From assembly GCF_001592225.1 (NCBI RefSeq), contig NZ_BCWN01000014.1, positions 25,586-89,585 of the forward strand: 64,000 bases of DNA, in the 5' to 3' direction. Below are positions 63,666 through 64,000 of this stretch, piece after piece; position 1 is the stretch's first letter, and each line of letters opens with the position of its first letter. The translations under genes and the position numbers were made by a program. This DNA is from Castellaniella caeni NBRC 101664 (lineage in GTDB: Bacteria > Pseudomonadota > Gammaproteobacteria > Burkholderiales > Burkholderiaceae_B). The notes under the pieces were generated by a model. It was not told the origin of the DNA and did no database searches. It saw nothing but the letters and a program-made list of their open reading frames with translations.

Positions 63666-64000
63666 TGGATTGGCTGCGTGTTGCGCGCGGGGTGTTGAAT
63701 CAGTACGGTAAAAGGGGCGGTCGGGGCCAAGCGGTCAAGTTCGTCTCAGCGATCGCGCTACCTCTCCAATTCTACAATCGCGAAAGGTGAACTGGTCTGT
63801 GGAGCACACGCCAGCCAAACGCCCGCAGCGCCTGGGGGTCAGGCAAGTCGCCTTTAGGGTTGGGCCAGGCACGAAACGCCGCTGCGGCCGTCGGTTTTCA
63901 ACTTGGCGGCATGGACAGTTTCATCCGTTCGTACTTCCCAGTCTGGCGGGGCCTGGGGCGCATCCCCAGAATGGGGCTTTCCGCTCAGAAAGCCCGCCTC
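63666..64000. other. Terminal region without a supportable gene
   Basis: No family is recognisable here. An open frame starts at ATG 63911 and runs off the window for 30 codons (MDSFIRSYFPVWRGLGRIP at its start), but it has no ribosome site and a hairpin (GGGCTTTC 63974-63981, GAAAGCCC 63988-63995) falls inside it. The left part is the upstream region of the hydroxy acid oxidase. Confidence 0.4.

Overview
The window looks like chromosome from a high-GC betaproteobacterium of the order Burkholderiales, most likely family Alcaligenaceae (a Bordetella, Achromobacter or Castellaniella relative). This is inferred from the gene families: Burkholderiales-type trimeric porins, a 14-gene nuo operon with separate nuoC and nuoD, a DUF2818 gene directly after nuoN, and tight ATGA-type gene overlaps throughout. 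No species call is possible from sequence reading alone.

Layout: 238-2185 is a glutathione-dependent formaldehyde detoxification pair (frmA, fghA). A LysR regulator (2164-3069) is divergent from a long co-directional run (3252-18775). That run has a FadB-like trifunctional enzyme, a thiolase, a PimC/PimD-like acyl-CoA dehydrogenase pair, a PaaG-like crotonase, a family III CoA-transferase, a nitronate monooxygenase-like protein, a complete Liv-type ABC importer, a hotdog thioesterase and both ETF subunits. It reads as one uptake-plus-beta-oxidation pathway for a carboxylic or dicarboxylic acid, with its own electron carrier. Next comes a divergent cluster (18809-24366) with a TRAP transporter on one side and a metallo-beta-lactamase-fold hydrolase, a GntR regulator and a 2-hydroxyglutarate-oxidase-like flavoprotein on the other. 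Housekeeping genes follow (ampD, a PP0621-type protein, a CcsA-like protein, ffh, thiS, pip, trmB).

From tRNA-Gly(CCC) at 29840-29913 to about 34990 the sequence is accessory. It holds a degraded P4-type integrase fragment, a RES/Xre toxin-antitoxin pair whose toxin is broken at its C-terminus, a hipBA pair, a frameshifted fragment of a second Xre antitoxin, and an acidic XRE-HTH protein of unknown function. Each of the three HTH units has a perfect inverted repeat just upstream. After a YczE/MocR divergent pair and a wrbA/LysR divergent pair, a second small accessory patch (38968-40034) carries a ParDE-like pair, an orphan antitoxin and a truncated duplicate of parE made by a 99-nt direct repeat.

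The right third is core genome: a DUF72 gene, two tandem porins with elaborate 3' hairpins, a hicB remnant, and the complete respiratory complex I operon nuoA-N (44599-59196) followed by an unusually long DUF2818-type membrane protein. Then come two copies of an intergenic repeat, a methyl-accepting chemotaxis protein, a five-copy TATAAGC-type repeat cluster and an FMN-dependent 2-hydroxyacid oxidase. The last 334 bases hold no gene I can support.
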